Assembly: GCA_036652735.1 (NCBI GenBank)
Contig: JAVVVI010000001.1
Location: 84,411 to 148,410 of the forward strand
Direction: 5' to 3'
Source of the DNA: JAGOGN01 sp036652735
GTDB taxonomy: Bacteria; Bacillota; Clostridia; Lachnospirales; Lachnospiraceae
DNA: 64,000 nt
Part shown: positions 43,864 to 52,684 of the stretch, piece by piece
How the letters are laid out: each line of letters begins with the position of its first letter
Numbering within the stretch: position 1 is the stretch's first letter
Position numbers and translations under genes: made by a program
Notes under the pieces: model-generated
Databases searched by the model: none
What the model saw: the letters and a program-made list of their open reading frames with translations, nothing else
Told to the model about the DNA's origin: nothing

Positions 43864-45903
43864 TTATTTTTCATTCAATGGTTCATTTAATTGTTCTGTT
43901 CCCGGTACCACAAACTTTCCATCTCGAATAATATCTTCTTCTATTCCATCTTTTCTGCAGACCGTAATTTTATCTAATTCATCATATGGAATTGTAATAT
44001 CCGTATGACAATTAAAATAAGCTTTTGTTTCATCTTCTTTTCTTATCCGTGTGATTTCATTGTCTTTTGCCACAATTTCTTTTCCATCCGGATTAAATAC
44101 CTTCTGGTCCTCACTATGAGAGTAACAGGTATCTCCCACTGCAAAATGTGGTCCTGTCTTTTCAGCTATGAGAATCGGCAGCTTGTCCTGAATATTGAAT
44201 TTTCTACCCATCTGATAAGCCGTGGTATTGGTACCAATGGCAAATTCTCCCATTGGTATGCTGTCATGATGAAAAAGCACGTATTCATGCATGTACTTAT
44301 GATTTTCTTCTTCTGTTTCAAAATTACCACAGCTATAGGATGTAATCATTCCATCGGTAAAGGTAAGATCTAAGTCCAGGAACTTCATTCCATTTAAGTA
44401 TACCTGCGTTACATGTAGTCTTCCATTTGTCCCTTTTAATACCGGTGAAGTAAAGACTTCTCCAACCGGAATATTCACATCCGCAACACAATTTTCAAAG
44501 GCAGTTTCTTTTTCCGGTTGATTTAATGGACAGATTGCAATTCTTAAATCCGTATGATTCTTACCTTTTCCCGTAATATGAACGGTTTCTGCCCTATCCA
44601 ATACCTCAATTATCTTGTTCTGAATGCTCTGATACAATTTATAGTCCAAGGTATTTATTTTAACCGTCTCCTTGAAAATCTCCCCAAACTGTTCCCCAAT
44701 CTCCGGAATTGGATAAGAGATAATCGTAAAGCTTCTTTCCTCACCCTTCATATACTGATTGGTAATTCGACCGGTCATATTCGCATTATATACATTAACC
44801 TGATGTTGTTTTTCCGAATATTCTATTGCCTCCGGTTTGTTAACCGGATCAAAGGCAAGTTCTCCAAAGGTTTCAATAATGGCAGGTCCTGCCAGTTCTT
44901 CTGCCAAGGTACTCATGGATTCCAGGGTGTTATGCAAGCCTTCCAATCTTCGTTCTACATAGGATTTGTCATAATATAACGCATTATCTGATTTATGATC
45001 GTAATCAAATTGTCGATTTGGTGAGGTTGTTGTAACCCCGCTGTGCATGATTGTTGGCTCCAAACCCATTTTACGGAAATTCTTAATGGCTGATACCACC
45101 ATACGTTCAAATCCAAGTCTATAGCAAATCATCACCGTCTTCTTTTTGCTTAAGTCTTTTCCTGAATTTACAAAACCAATTCGAAAGCCTTCTGTATACG
45201 TATCCGCCATTGCCTTTATTTCACTTTCCGATAATTCGGCTAAAAATCGTGACATCTGAATCTCATTTTCACTGACGTGTTTTCCAAACCGATATAAATA
45301 TCTCTCGTCTGATAAATCTGCTGTCTCAATAATTCCAGTAATAAAATCCTCCTGAGGATCAACCTTCTCCCGAATCTGAAACTTTGTAAAAAGTTCACTG
45401 TTGTCATAGAAGAACGAATACACCGCATTGTGTAATTCCTCATCCTCTACTTCCAGCTCCGTTTCAAAACAATTGTAAATTTGTACAAACAATTCTTCAT
45501 AATAGGTCATATACATTTTGCGCCCTGCACAGGCATTTTCTGTCTGCGCAATTAATGCAGTGTAAAGGAAACAGAGCAGCTGCCCCTTTTCTTTTCCCAA
45601 TTTTTTGACTGCATACTGTGGATTGGCATAAGATTCCTCATATACCCCGGGATAAAGTTCCCCATACATCTTCTGATTCCATTCTTTGTATTCCTTAAGA
45701 GAAAGAGTCTCCCACTCTCCGGTGACCACCAACTGATAGATTTCTTCAAAATTGCTGATTCGTTCTGCTGCCTTTGCAAAATACTCCTGATAACACCCCT
45801 TGACTGTCTTTTCACCTGGAATTAATCCAATTCGCTCTAATACCAATTCACTTCTCTCTTCTACTTCTTCATTATATTCTTTTAAATAGCTTTGGTATCC
45901 CAT
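43864..45903 (-). CDS. M29-family aminopeptidase with an extra N-terminal domain
   Basis: 679 aa. From about residue 225 it follows the thermophilic-type M29 metalloaminopeptidase pattern: GEVFTSPVLKGTNGRLHV, HEYVLFHHDSIPMGEF, AIGTNTTAY, KTGPHFAVGDTCYSHSED with Glu/His/Asp metal-ligand positions. The first 220 residues are a helix-rich domain absent from classical M29 enzymes (about 410 aa) and unknown to me. No signal peptide. It is embedded between a small membrane protein gene and purE with 16 and 11 bp gaps, so it is co-transcribed with nucleotide genes; its connection to them is unexplained. Confidence 0.85.
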   Translation of the reverse strand: MGYQSYLKEYNEEVEERSELVLERIGLIPGEKTVKGCYQEYFAKAAERISNFEEIYQLVVTGEWETLSLKEYKEWNQKMYGELYPGVYEESYANPQYAVKKLGKEKGQLLCFLYTALIAQTENACAGRKMYMTYYEELFVQIYNCFETELEVEDEELHNAVYSFFYDNSELFTKFQIREKVDPQEDFITGIIETADLSDERYLYRFGKHVSENEIQMSRFLAELSESEIKAMADTYTEGFRIGFVNSGKDLSKKKTVMICYRLGFERMVVSAIKNFRKMGLEPTIMHSGVTTTSPNRQFDYDHKSDNALYYDKSYVERRLEGLHNTLESMSTLAEELAGPAIIETFGELAFDPVNKPEAIEYSEKQHQVNVYNANMTGRITNQYMKGEERSFTIISYPIPEIGEQFGEIFKETVKINTLDYKLYQSIQNKIIEVLDRAETVHITGKGKNHTDLRIAICPLNQPEKETAFENCVADVNIPVGEVFTSPVLKGTNGRLHVTQVYLNGMKFLDLDLTFTDGMITSYSCGNFETEEENHKYMHEYVLFHHDSIPMGEFAIGTNTTAYQMGRKFNIQDKLPILIAEKTGPHFAVGDTCYSHSEDQKVFNPDGKEIVAKDNEITRIRKEDETKAYFNCHTDITIPYDELDKITVCRKDGIEEDIIRDGKFVVPGTEQLNEPLNEK

Positions 45904-45919
45904 AGAATATCTCCTTTTT

Positions 45920-46249
45920 TTATAAAAATCCTAATGTGTAAATTCCAATCCAAGCTGCCGTAGACAAGAGTCCAAGAGTGGTTCCTATTCCCGGCAGAAT
46001 TTTAAATATATTTTCATCACGAAACCCAAAAATGGCTGTCAGTAAGGAACTTACACCCAAAAACATTGACAGCAAGCCAACGCTTCCCAGATAAACAGTC
46101 CCCTTCCCTCTTACGCTAAAGGAAAGATTAATCACAATGATCATGGTGATTAAAGATATCATTCCCAGAAGAATGGCTATTCCTCCTTTTTTGGAATGTT
46201 TCTTTTCTGTAAATTTATAAGCTCGTCTTTTTCCATGATTTTTTCCCAT
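45920..46249 (-). CDS. Small membrane protein, three predicted helices
   Basis: 109 aa. A basic start (MGKNHGKRRAYKF) is followed by three hydrophobic segments (about 23-43, 52-73, 88-107). I do not recognise a named family. The ATG overlaps the VanZ-like gene by 35 bp with AAGGAG upstream. It belongs to the pyr-pur run. Function unknown. Confidence 0.8.
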   Translation of the reverse strand: MGKNHGKRRAYKFTEKKHSKKGGIAILLGMISLITMIIVINLSFSVRGKGTVYLGSVGLLSMFLGVSSLLTAIFGFRDENIFKILPGIGTTLGLLSTAAWIGIYTLGFL

Positions 46250-46706
46250 TTCTTTTTCTCCTTAAAAACCCTCCTATACAGAATATACAATATCCCAGAA
46301 AACCACCAATTGTATTTAACAGCATATCGTCTACATCAAAGCATCCCACTTTAAAGACCAGCTGTAGCAGTTCGATCAGCAAACTTAATAAAAAGCTTAA
46401 TACCACCATTTTATAGAGATTCTTGTTCTTCTCACTTAAAAATGGTACTAAGAATCCAAACGGGATAAAGCCTGCAATATTACCGCCTAAATTAAGAATT
46501 GTAATTTTTGCACCGATAATCTCCCAGTATTTAATAAACCTGCCAATTTCCTGAAATACGGTCAAATTATACCGATAGGAAGCGCCCGGAATTGTTCTTC
46601 CCATACTGTCAGCAAAAAACAAAAAGTAAAACAGTACAATGAGATATAAGACAAAGGTGAAAATCATCACTGTTTTTATTTTATCGTCTATATTCTTTTT
46701 CACCAA
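46215..46706 (-). CDS. VanZ-like membrane protein
   Basis: 163 aa with four hydrophobic segments; the pattern NLGGNIAGFIPFGFLVPFL followed by IELLQLVFKVGCFDVDDMLLNTIGGFLGY is the VanZ-family signature. VanZ gives low-level teicoplanin resistance in some hosts but most homologues have no known role. The start is TTG 46706 or GTG 46703 after GAGGAAAG. Co-directional with the pyr genes above and the peptidase below. Confidence 0.85.
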   Translation of the reverse strand: MVKKNIDDKIKTVMIFTFVLYLIVLFYFLFFADSMGRTIPGASYRYNLTVFQEIGRFIKYWEIIGAKITILNLGGNIAGFIPFGFLVPFLSEKNKNLYKMVVLSFLLSLLIELLQLVFKVGCFDVDDMLLNTIGGFLGYCIFCIGGFLRRKRNGKKSWKKTSL

Positions 46707-46727
46707 ACCGCTTTCCTCTATTCTTTA

Positions 46728-46883
46728 TTAAAACATAATGTCAGACTTATGTTTCATCAAACGAGATCCTGTAATAATCCCAAGTATTCCACATCCAATG
46801 CCAAATATCAATATAATAATCCCCACTATTAAACTTGTAATTCCGGTATTTTTAACTACTTGATAAGTTTTTTCTGTATCCAT
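46728..46883 (-). CDS. 51-aa single-span membrane protein
   Basis: ATG at 46883 with GGAGG 6 nt upstream, stop at 46728. A short polar start (MDTEKTYQVVKNTG) is followed by one long hydrophobic glycine-rich span (about 15-38), then GSRLMKHKSDIMF. It lies 14 bp after pyrE and 21 bp before the VanZ-like gene, within the pyr-pur run. It is not similar to anything I recognise; good ribosome site and spacing argue it is real. Confidence 0.7.
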   Translation of the reverse strand: MDTEKTYQVVKNTGITSLIVGIIILIFGIGCGILGIITGSRLMKHKSDIMF

Positions 46884-46897
46884 CCTGTTCCTCCTTA

Positions 46898-47572
46898 TTA
46901 TTTTACACCATATTGCTCATAATAATCATCGATTCCAGCCTTTATGACATCATCAATCACAACTTTCCCTTTATATGGTTTTTTATACAAATGTTCCACA
47001 ACTTCTCCCATGGTTACAATTGCGGTGGTGTCAAACCCGTAAGTCTGCTGAATTTCGGTTAGCGCACTCTGCTCTCCCTGTCCCCGTTCCATACGGTCCA
47101 CCGATACTACCAATCCCAGAATCTCCACATCTGCCTGTGCCTTCAAAATAGGCACCGTCTCGCTAATAGACGTTCCGGCGGTTGTAACATCTTCAATAAT
47201 GATAAGACGATCCTTATCTTCCAGTGGACTTCCTAAAAGAATTCCGGTATCTCCATGATCCTTGACTTCCTTTCGATTGGAACAATATCTCACATCTGCA
47301 TTGTATAATTCACTGAGCTCCATTGTAGTTGCTACCGTTAGAGGGATTCCCTTATATGCCGGTCCAAATAACACATCAAAATCCGTTCCATATTTATCAT
47401 GTATGGCTCTTGCATAATACTCCCCCAGTTTTTTCATTTGTGCCCCTGTTCTGTAAAATCCGGTGTTTACAAAAAATGGCGTTTTACGTCCACTTTTTGT
47501 GACAAAATCTCCAAATCGCAGAACTCCGCATTCTACCATAAACTCAATAAATTCCTGTTTATATTGTTCCAT
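46898..47572 (-). CDS. pyrE: Orotate phosphoribosyltransferase
   Basis: Joins orotate to PRPP to give OMP. It is 224 aa, with the PRPP loop LIIIEDVTTAGTSISE. It starts 12 bp after pyrD. Confidence 0.96.
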   Translation of the reverse strand: MEQYKQEFIEFMVECGVLRFGDFVTKSGRKTPFFVNTGFYRTGAQMKKLGEYYARAIHDKYGTDFDVLFGPAYKGIPLTVATTMELSELYNADVRYCSNRKEVKDHGDTGILLGSPLEDKDRLIIIEDVTTAGTSISETVPILKAQADVEILGLVVSVDRMERGQGEQSALTEIQQTYGFDTTAIVTMGEVVEHLYKKPYKGKVVIDDVIKAGIDDYYEQYGVK

Positions 47573-47584
47573 TCCTAATCCTCC

Positions 47585-48487
47585 CTATTTCACACTGCCA
47601 ATCAATTCTTTCATGTCTTCTATTTTATATTTTTCCATGTAGTTCTGAATTCCTTCCAATATCTCCATTGTAACCATTGGGTTATGAAAATTCGCCGTTC
47701 CAACTGAGATTGCCGTTGCTCCTGCAAGAATCATCTCTATGGCATCCTGCCAGGTTGCAATCCCTCCCATTCCAATAATTGGAAGTTTTACCATATGTGC
47801 CACCTGGTACACCATTCTTACCGCTATAGGGTGAATTGCCGGTCCCGATAACCCCCCTGTTTTATTTGCCAATGCGAACCTGCGTCGTTCCACATCAATC
47901 TTCATTCCCGTCAAGGTATTAATCAGTGAAATTGCATCCGCACCACCGGCTTCTGCTGCCTGGGCCATGATTCCAATATCTGTTACATTCGGTGATAATT
48001 TCATAATAACCGGTTGTGCCGCATAGCGCTTAATTTCTTTTGTGATTTTTTCTACTGCTTTTGGGTCCTGTCCAAATGCAATTCCACCCTCTTTAACATT
48101 GGGACAGGAGATATTGATTTCCAATAAATCCACCGGTTGGTCTGCCAGACGTTCCACTACCTGACAGTAATCTGAGATGGTTCTGCCTACTACATTCACA
48201 ATTATCTTTGTATTCTGCTGTTTTAAGAATACAAGGTCCCGTTCCAGAAAACAATCAATTCCCGGATTTTGAAGTCCGATTGCATTCAGCATTCCACTTT
48301 TCGTCTCTGCAATTCTGGGTGTTTGATTTCCTTCCCATGGTACACTGGCAACTCCCTTGGTAACTACTGCTCCCAGTTTACTTAAATCTACAAATTCACT
48401 GTATTCTTCTCCTGATCCAAATGTTCCAGAGGCTGTTGTTACCGGATTACTAAGCGTCACACCGGCAATATTAACTTTTGTATTCAT
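47585..48487 (-). CDS. pyrD: Dihydroorotate dehydrogenase B, catalytic subunit
   Basis: FMN-containing subunit that oxidises dihydroorotate and passes electrons to PyrK/NAD. It is 300 aa; ASGTFGSGEEYSEF, the active-site NISCPNVKEGG cysteine loop of type 1B, and GMGGIATWQDAIEM. Its ATG overlaps the pyrK stop (ATGA). Confidence 0.96.
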   Translation of the reverse strand: MNTKVNIAGVTLSNPVTTASGTFGSGEEYSEFVDLSKLGAVVTKGVASVPWEGNQTPRIAETKSGMLNAIGLQNPGIDCFLERDLVFLKQQNTKIIVNVVGRTISDYCQVVERLADQPVDLLEINISCPNVKEGGIAFGQDPKAVEKITKEIKRYAAQPVIMKLSPNVTDIGIMAQAAEAGGADAISLINTLTGMKIDVERRRFALANKTGGLSGPAIHPIAVRMVYQVAHMVKLPIIGMGGIATWQDAIEMILAGATAISVGTANFHNPMVTMEILEGIQNYMEKYKIEDMKELIGSVK

Positions 48488-49254
48488 CGTATTTCAACCT
48501 CCTTACAATTAAAAACAGGACCTTCTTTACAAATACGCTTATTATGAACCTTAGAATGGGCGTCTTTTTCTGTGGACTGACACACACAGGAGAGACAGGC
48601 TCCTATCCCACATGCCATCTTCTCCTCCATGGATACATAACATTCCATATGGTGTTCTATGGCATAGGTCTTCAATGCCTGAAGCATCTTCGATGGTCCA
48701 CAGGCAAAAATCACATCCCCCTCAATCTTATGTTTCATAATTGCATCTATGACATTTCCGGAAGTTCCAACACTTCCATCTTCTGTTGCAATGAAAACAG
48801 TTCCCAATTTTTCAAACTCTTCTAATAAAAAACATTCGTCCTTATATCCCAAACAAATTTCTTTTTCCCCTGTTATCTGTTTTGCAAGTTCCAGCATTGG
48901 TGGAATTCCAATTCCGCCTCCCACAATCAGTACTTTTCCCTCTACTTTTGGAAAGCCATTTCCCAAGGGTCCCAGAACTTTAAGCGTCTGACCTGCATGC
49001 ATCTCTGAAAATTCCTGTGTCCCGGTTCCTGCAACTCGATATACAATATGAAGTGCCTTTTTTGTTTTATCTATCTCACAAATACTAATCGGTCTGGGCA
49101 GCAGCCTGCTGTTATCATTACTATACATTGCAATAAACTGTCCCGGTAAAGCAGGTCCTGTAATATTTTCCGTTTCAAGCCACATACTGTAAATATCTGT
49201 TCCTATCTCCTCGTGACTTAAGATCTTACATGTTTCCTGGAATTTATCTGCCAT
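48484..49254 (-). CDS. pyrK: Dihydroorotate dehydrogenase B, electron-transfer subunit
   Basis: 256 aa FAD/2Fe-2S subunit. RPISICEID binds FAD; GGGIGIPPMLELAK starts the NAD region; ACGIGACLSCVC plus the later KEGPVFNC supply the cluster cysteines. It is 12 bp after pyrF and overlaps pyrD by 4 bp. It makes the enzyme NAD-dependent, consistent with anaerobic life. Confidence 0.95.
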   Translation of the reverse strand: MADKFQETCKILSHEEIGTDIYSMWLETENITGPALPGQFIAMYSNDNSRLLPRPISICEIDKTKKALHIVYRVAGTGTQEFSEMHAGQTLKVLGPLGNGFPKVEGKVLIVGGGIGIPPMLELAKQITGEKEICLGYKDECFLLEEFEKLGTVFIATEDGSVGTSGNVIDAIMKHKIEGDVIFACGPSKMLQALKTYAIEHHMECYVSMEEKMACGIGACLSCVCQSTEKDAHSKVHNKRICKEGPVFNCKEVEIR

Positions 49255-49266
49255 ATTTTCTCCTTT

Positions 49267-50196
49267 TTATTTTGCCTTATTCAGAGCTCCGTTAATATCT
49301 GCAATCATATCCTGTACTGCGGCTCTGGAAGCCTCTGCAAAATTTTCTTCTCCGAAAGAGCCATATTTTTCCTGCTTATAGGCCGCAATAATTCCCCTGG
49401 AAGAACTGACAACGGCCCCCAAACCATCTTTGTTGAAATAGTCCACAAGATCTTCACCTTTTCCTCCTTGTGCTCCATACCCCGGAACCAGAATAAAGCT
49501 CTTTGGCATTACACTTCGCAGTTTTTTCCCGATCTGTGGATAAGTTGCGCCCACAACCGCGCCGATATAACTATATCCATCTGCTTCCAGATCACTGCCC
49601 CACTGAGCAACTTTTTCCGCTACCTGTTCGTACAACGGCTTTCCATCCATAATCTTATCCTGGAATTCACCACTGGATGGATTGGACGTCTTGACCAAAA
49701 TAAATAAGCCCTTTTTTTCTTCCCTGCATACTTCCAGAAATGGAGCAATTCCATCCGTTCCCAAATAAGGATTTACCGTTGCAAAATCTGCATCAAAAGG
49801 GGAAACTGTATGACTTCCTATTTTTGTTTTTCCCAGATGTCCATTTGCATATGCTGTGCTGGTGGAGCCTATATCTCCCCTTTTTACATCTGCAATTACA
49901 ATTAAATCTTTCTGATGACAATACTCAATCGTCTTTTTATATGCCATCAATCCCTCAACGCCAAACTGTTCATACATGGCACTCTGAGGTTTTACGGCAG
50001 GAATTAAATCACAGGTACAATCCACAATTTTTTTATTAAACTGCCAAACTGCATCTGCTGCACCTTGCAATGTCTCTCCATATTCCTTATATGATTTTTC
50101 TAAAATAAAGTCCGGAATATAAGACAGCATAGGATCCAGTCCTATAATAACCGGTGCCTGTGTCTTTTTTATTTTTTGGATTAATTTCTGTATCAT
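49267..50196 (-). CDS. pyrF: Orotidine-5'-phosphate decarboxylase
   Basis: OMP to UMP. It is 309 aa, the longer type 2 subfamily: VIIGLDPMLSYIPDF, catalytic IADVKRGDIGSTS, VPGYGAQGG. It starts 1 bp after the pyrC stop. Confidence 0.96.
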   Translation of the reverse strand: MIQKLIQKIKKTQAPVIIGLDPMLSYIPDFILEKSYKEYGETLQGAADAVWQFNKKIVDCTCDLIPAVKPQSAMYEQFGVEGLMAYKKTIEYCHQKDLIVIADVKRGDIGSTSTAYANGHLGKTKIGSHTVSPFDADFATVNPYLGTDGIAPFLEVCREEKKGLFILVKTSNPSSGEFQDKIMDGKPLYEQVAEKVAQWGSDLEADGYSYIGAVVGATYPQIGKKLRSVMPKSFILVPGYGAQGGKGEDLVDYFNKDGLGAVVSSSRGIIAAYKQEKYGSFGEENFAEASRAAVQDMIADINGALNKAK

Positions 50197-50197
50197 T

Positions 50198-51481
50198 TTA
50201 TTTTACCCCTTCTTCATACTGAATCATACCATCTACGATTGTATATTTCACCTGTCCTCTAACTTTTTTCCCCTGAAATGGAGTGCTTTTCCCTTTGCTC
50301 ACAAATTCCTCTGAACTAATAATTGTCTCCTTCATAGGATCAATAATTACGATATCTGCTGGCTTTCCTATTCCTAATGTTCCTCTGTCCGAGTGAATAA
50401 TTTGGGCCGGATTATAGCTTAATTTTTCTGCCATCTGCATGGGTGTTATAAATCCGGGTTCTAAAAGTTCTGTAATGGTCAAGCTTACTGCTGTCTCTAA
50501 ACCAACAATTCCAAAATAAGAGGATTGCATTCCTCCTGCCTTTTCCTCATTGCTATGGGGCGCATGGTCCGTTGCAATCACATCCATAATGTTCTCTTTT
50601 AAGCCCTGTTTTAATGCTTCCACATCCTGCCTGCTGCGAAGGGGTGGATTCATTTTATAGCATCCGTAATCCCCTTTTATCTCTTCTGTTGCCAAGGTAA
50701 AATGATGGGGACAGACTTCCGCTGTGACCCGGACTCCTTGTTTCTTTGCCTGTTCTACCATCCTCACACTATCCTTAGTGGAACAATGGCAAAGATGCAG
50801 CCTTACTCCTGTTTCTTTTGCAAGGAGTATATCTCTTGCCACAATTACATCTTCTACTGCATTACTGATTCCGGGAAGTGCCAGTTCTTTTGATTTTTCA
50901 TCCAAATTCATGACTCCACCATTTACGAGATTTTTATCTTCACAGTGTGCCAGAACCGGTATATCCCTCTTAGCGGCAATCTTCATTGCCTCTCGGTAAA
51001 GCGCAGAATTCATAACGGATTTCCCGTCTTCACTAATTGCCGGACTTCCCTCATCTACCATTCTATCAATCTGCGCAAGCTCCTGTCCCTCCTGGCCCTT
51101 GGTAACCGCGCCTACCTGGAGCACATGAACAAGCGCTTCCTTTTTTGCTTTATCCTGTACAAATCGAATAATTTCCGGACAATCTGCCACAGGCTTTGTA
51201 TTGGGCATTGCAAGGATTGTAGTAAAGCCACCTTTTGCGGCTGCCCTGCTCCCGGTCTCTATTGTTTCTTTATACTCATACCCGGGTTCTCTTAAATGCA
51301 CATGAAGATCAATAAAACCCGGCATAACAAAACAACCCGCTGCATCCAATTCTCTATTGGCATTTGCAGCAAGCCGTTCTCCCACAGCTGCTATTTTACC
51401 CTCTTGTACCAAAATATCCTGTATTTTATCAATACCTGATGCCGGATCAATTACTCTTCCATTTCTTATGAGAAGTGTCAT
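50198..51481 (-). CDS. pyrC: Dihydroorotase
   Basis: Zinc amidohydrolase that closes carbamoyl aspartate. It is 427 aa; DLHVHLREPGYEYKE, LHLCHCST and IATDHAPHSNEEK provide metal and catalytic residues. First of the run pyrC-F-K-D-E, with a promoter only about 35 bp upstream. pyrAA/AB and pyrB are not in the window. Confidence 0.96.
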   Translation of the reverse strand: MTLLIRNGRVIDPASGIDKIQDILVQEGKIAAVGERLAANANRELDAAGCFVMPGFIDLHVHLREPGYEYKETIETGSRAAAKGGFTTILAMPNTKPVADCPEIIRFVQDKAKKEALVHVLQVGAVTKGQEGQELAQIDRMVDEGSPAISEDGKSVMNSALYREAMKIAAKRDIPVLAHCEDKNLVNGGVMNLDEKSKELALPGISNAVEDVIVARDILLAKETGVRLHLCHCSTKDSVRMVEQAKKQGVRVTAEVCPHHFTLATEEIKGDYGCYKMNPPLRSRQDVEALKQGLKENIMDVIATDHAPHSNEEKAGGMQSSYFGIVGLETAVSLTITELLEPGFITPMQMAEKLSYNPAQIIHSDRGTLGIGKPADIVIIDPMKETIISSEEFVSKGKSTPFQGKKVRGQVKYTIVDGMIQYEEGVK

Positions 51482-51519
51482 TCGCTAGTCCTCCCATTAT
51501 TTGTTGTTAAATCTATTGT

Positions 51520-51548
51520 ATTGTAGCACACAACTGTAACTCTCGCAA
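51520..51548 (-). promoter_or_regulatory. Promoter for the pyr-pur run
   Basis: On the minus strand TTGCGA (51543-51548), 17-bp spacer, TACAAT (51520-51525). The leader before pyrC is under 40 nt, so there is no PyrR attenuator or riboswitch. It is the only clear promoter I see upstream of purD for 11 kb. Confidence 0.7.
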
Positions 51549-51565
51549 TATTTCAGGGGAAGTTT

Positions 51566-52654
51566 TTACAGTTGCTGCTGCTCTACTATAATCTGCTGCA
51601 TTTTCTCCCATTTTTCTTCCATATCCTGTACTAATTTCAATTGCGTCCTGCATCGATCTAAATTCTGCGCTTCCCTATGTGTTTTGAAATATACATCTCC
51701 TTGAAGATAGTCCGTTAGGAATCGAATTCCACATTCTAATGTCATAATCTTTGCTCCCATTGGTAATAATTCTATCTCCAGCTTCGTAAGACTGCTTCCA
51801 CATTCTTTTAGAAATCCTCGAACAAAGTTCTGATATAACTCCATACTGCAGGATACTTTCCTTAAATCCTTCTCATCTTCTGCTGCCGTGCTGGCACCAA
51901 ATCGAATGGCATCTCCAAAATCATGTAGAGAAAGTCCGGGCATCACAGTATCAAGATCAATCACACAAATCCCCTTTTTTGTGTGATTATCCAGCATAAC
52001 ATTGTTTAGCTTTGTATCATTATGTGTCACACGAAGAGGCAGCTGTCCCTCCTTTAACAAGCGGTCCAAAGTGCCTGCTTCCTTCTCCCTGTTCATTATA
52101 AATTCAATCTCCTGTTTTACCTTTGCTGCCCGTTTATAAGCATCTTCCTCTACTGCCTGTTTTAGATTCTCCAAGCGCATAGTTGTCTTATGAAAATTCT
52201 CAATCGTTGCATGAAGGCTGTCTGCCGGATAATTCGCCAGCATCTTCTGGAACCGTCCAAAGGCAACGGCACTTTCATAAAATTCTTCCGGCTTGGTTAC
52301 CTGCTCAAGACTTACCGCATTCTCTATAAAATAATACATACGGTAGTATTCCCCTGTTTCATCCTTGTAAAAGCTTTTATTCTCTACTGTATTGACAACA
52401 TTTAAGGTTTCACGAAGTGGATTTCCTCCATTTTTAACAATTTGCTCCCTCAAATAATTGGTAACATTTACAATGTTTTCCATTAATTCTTCCGGGTTTT
52501 TAAAAATAGAACGGTTCATTTTCTGCAAAACATACCTTTTATCTCCCTGTTCTGTCTTGGTTGTAATTAAATAGGTATCATTAATATGCCCATTTCCATA
52601 GGGAATAACTTCCTGAATTTTTCCTTCCAGCTGAAATGCCTTTACTGCCTCCAT
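51566..52654 (-). CDS. N-acetylhexosamine 1-kinase-like phosphotransferase
   Basis: 362 aa APH-fold kinase. RVTHNDTKLNNVMLD carries the catalytic aspartate and CVIDLDTVMPGLSLHDFGD the metal-binding aspartate, closely matching NahK/LnpB of bifidobacterial lacto-N-biose use, which phosphorylates GlcNAc or GalNAc at C1. It follows nagA by 30 bp with AAAAAGGAG. With nagA and nagB next door, amino-sugar salvage is the likely role; substrate preference is inferred. Confidence 0.82.
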   Translation of the reverse strand: MEAVKAFQLEGKIQEVIPYGNGHINDTYLITTKTEQGDKRYVLQKMNRSIFKNPEELMENIVNVTNYLREQIVKNGGNPLRETLNVVNTVENKSFYKDETGEYYRMYYFIENAVSLEQVTKPEEFYESAVAFGRFQKMLANYPADSLHATIENFHKTTMRLENLKQAVEEDAYKRAAKVKQEIEFIMNREKEAGTLDRLLKEGQLPLRVTHNDTKLNNVMLDNHTKKGICVIDLDTVMPGLSLHDFGDAIRFGASTAAEDEKDLRKVSCSMELYQNFVRGFLKECGSSLTKLEIELLPMGAKIMTLECGIRFLTDYLQGDVYFKTHREAQNLDRCRTQLKLVQDMEEKWEKMQQIIVEQQQL

Positions 52655-52684
52655 AATTTTTCTCCTTTTTGAATTTTCTGATTT

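Noticed and set aside
51482..51519. PyrR attenuator before pyrC
   Set aside because: Leader is too short and contains no terminator/antiterminator pair or PyrR-binding loop.
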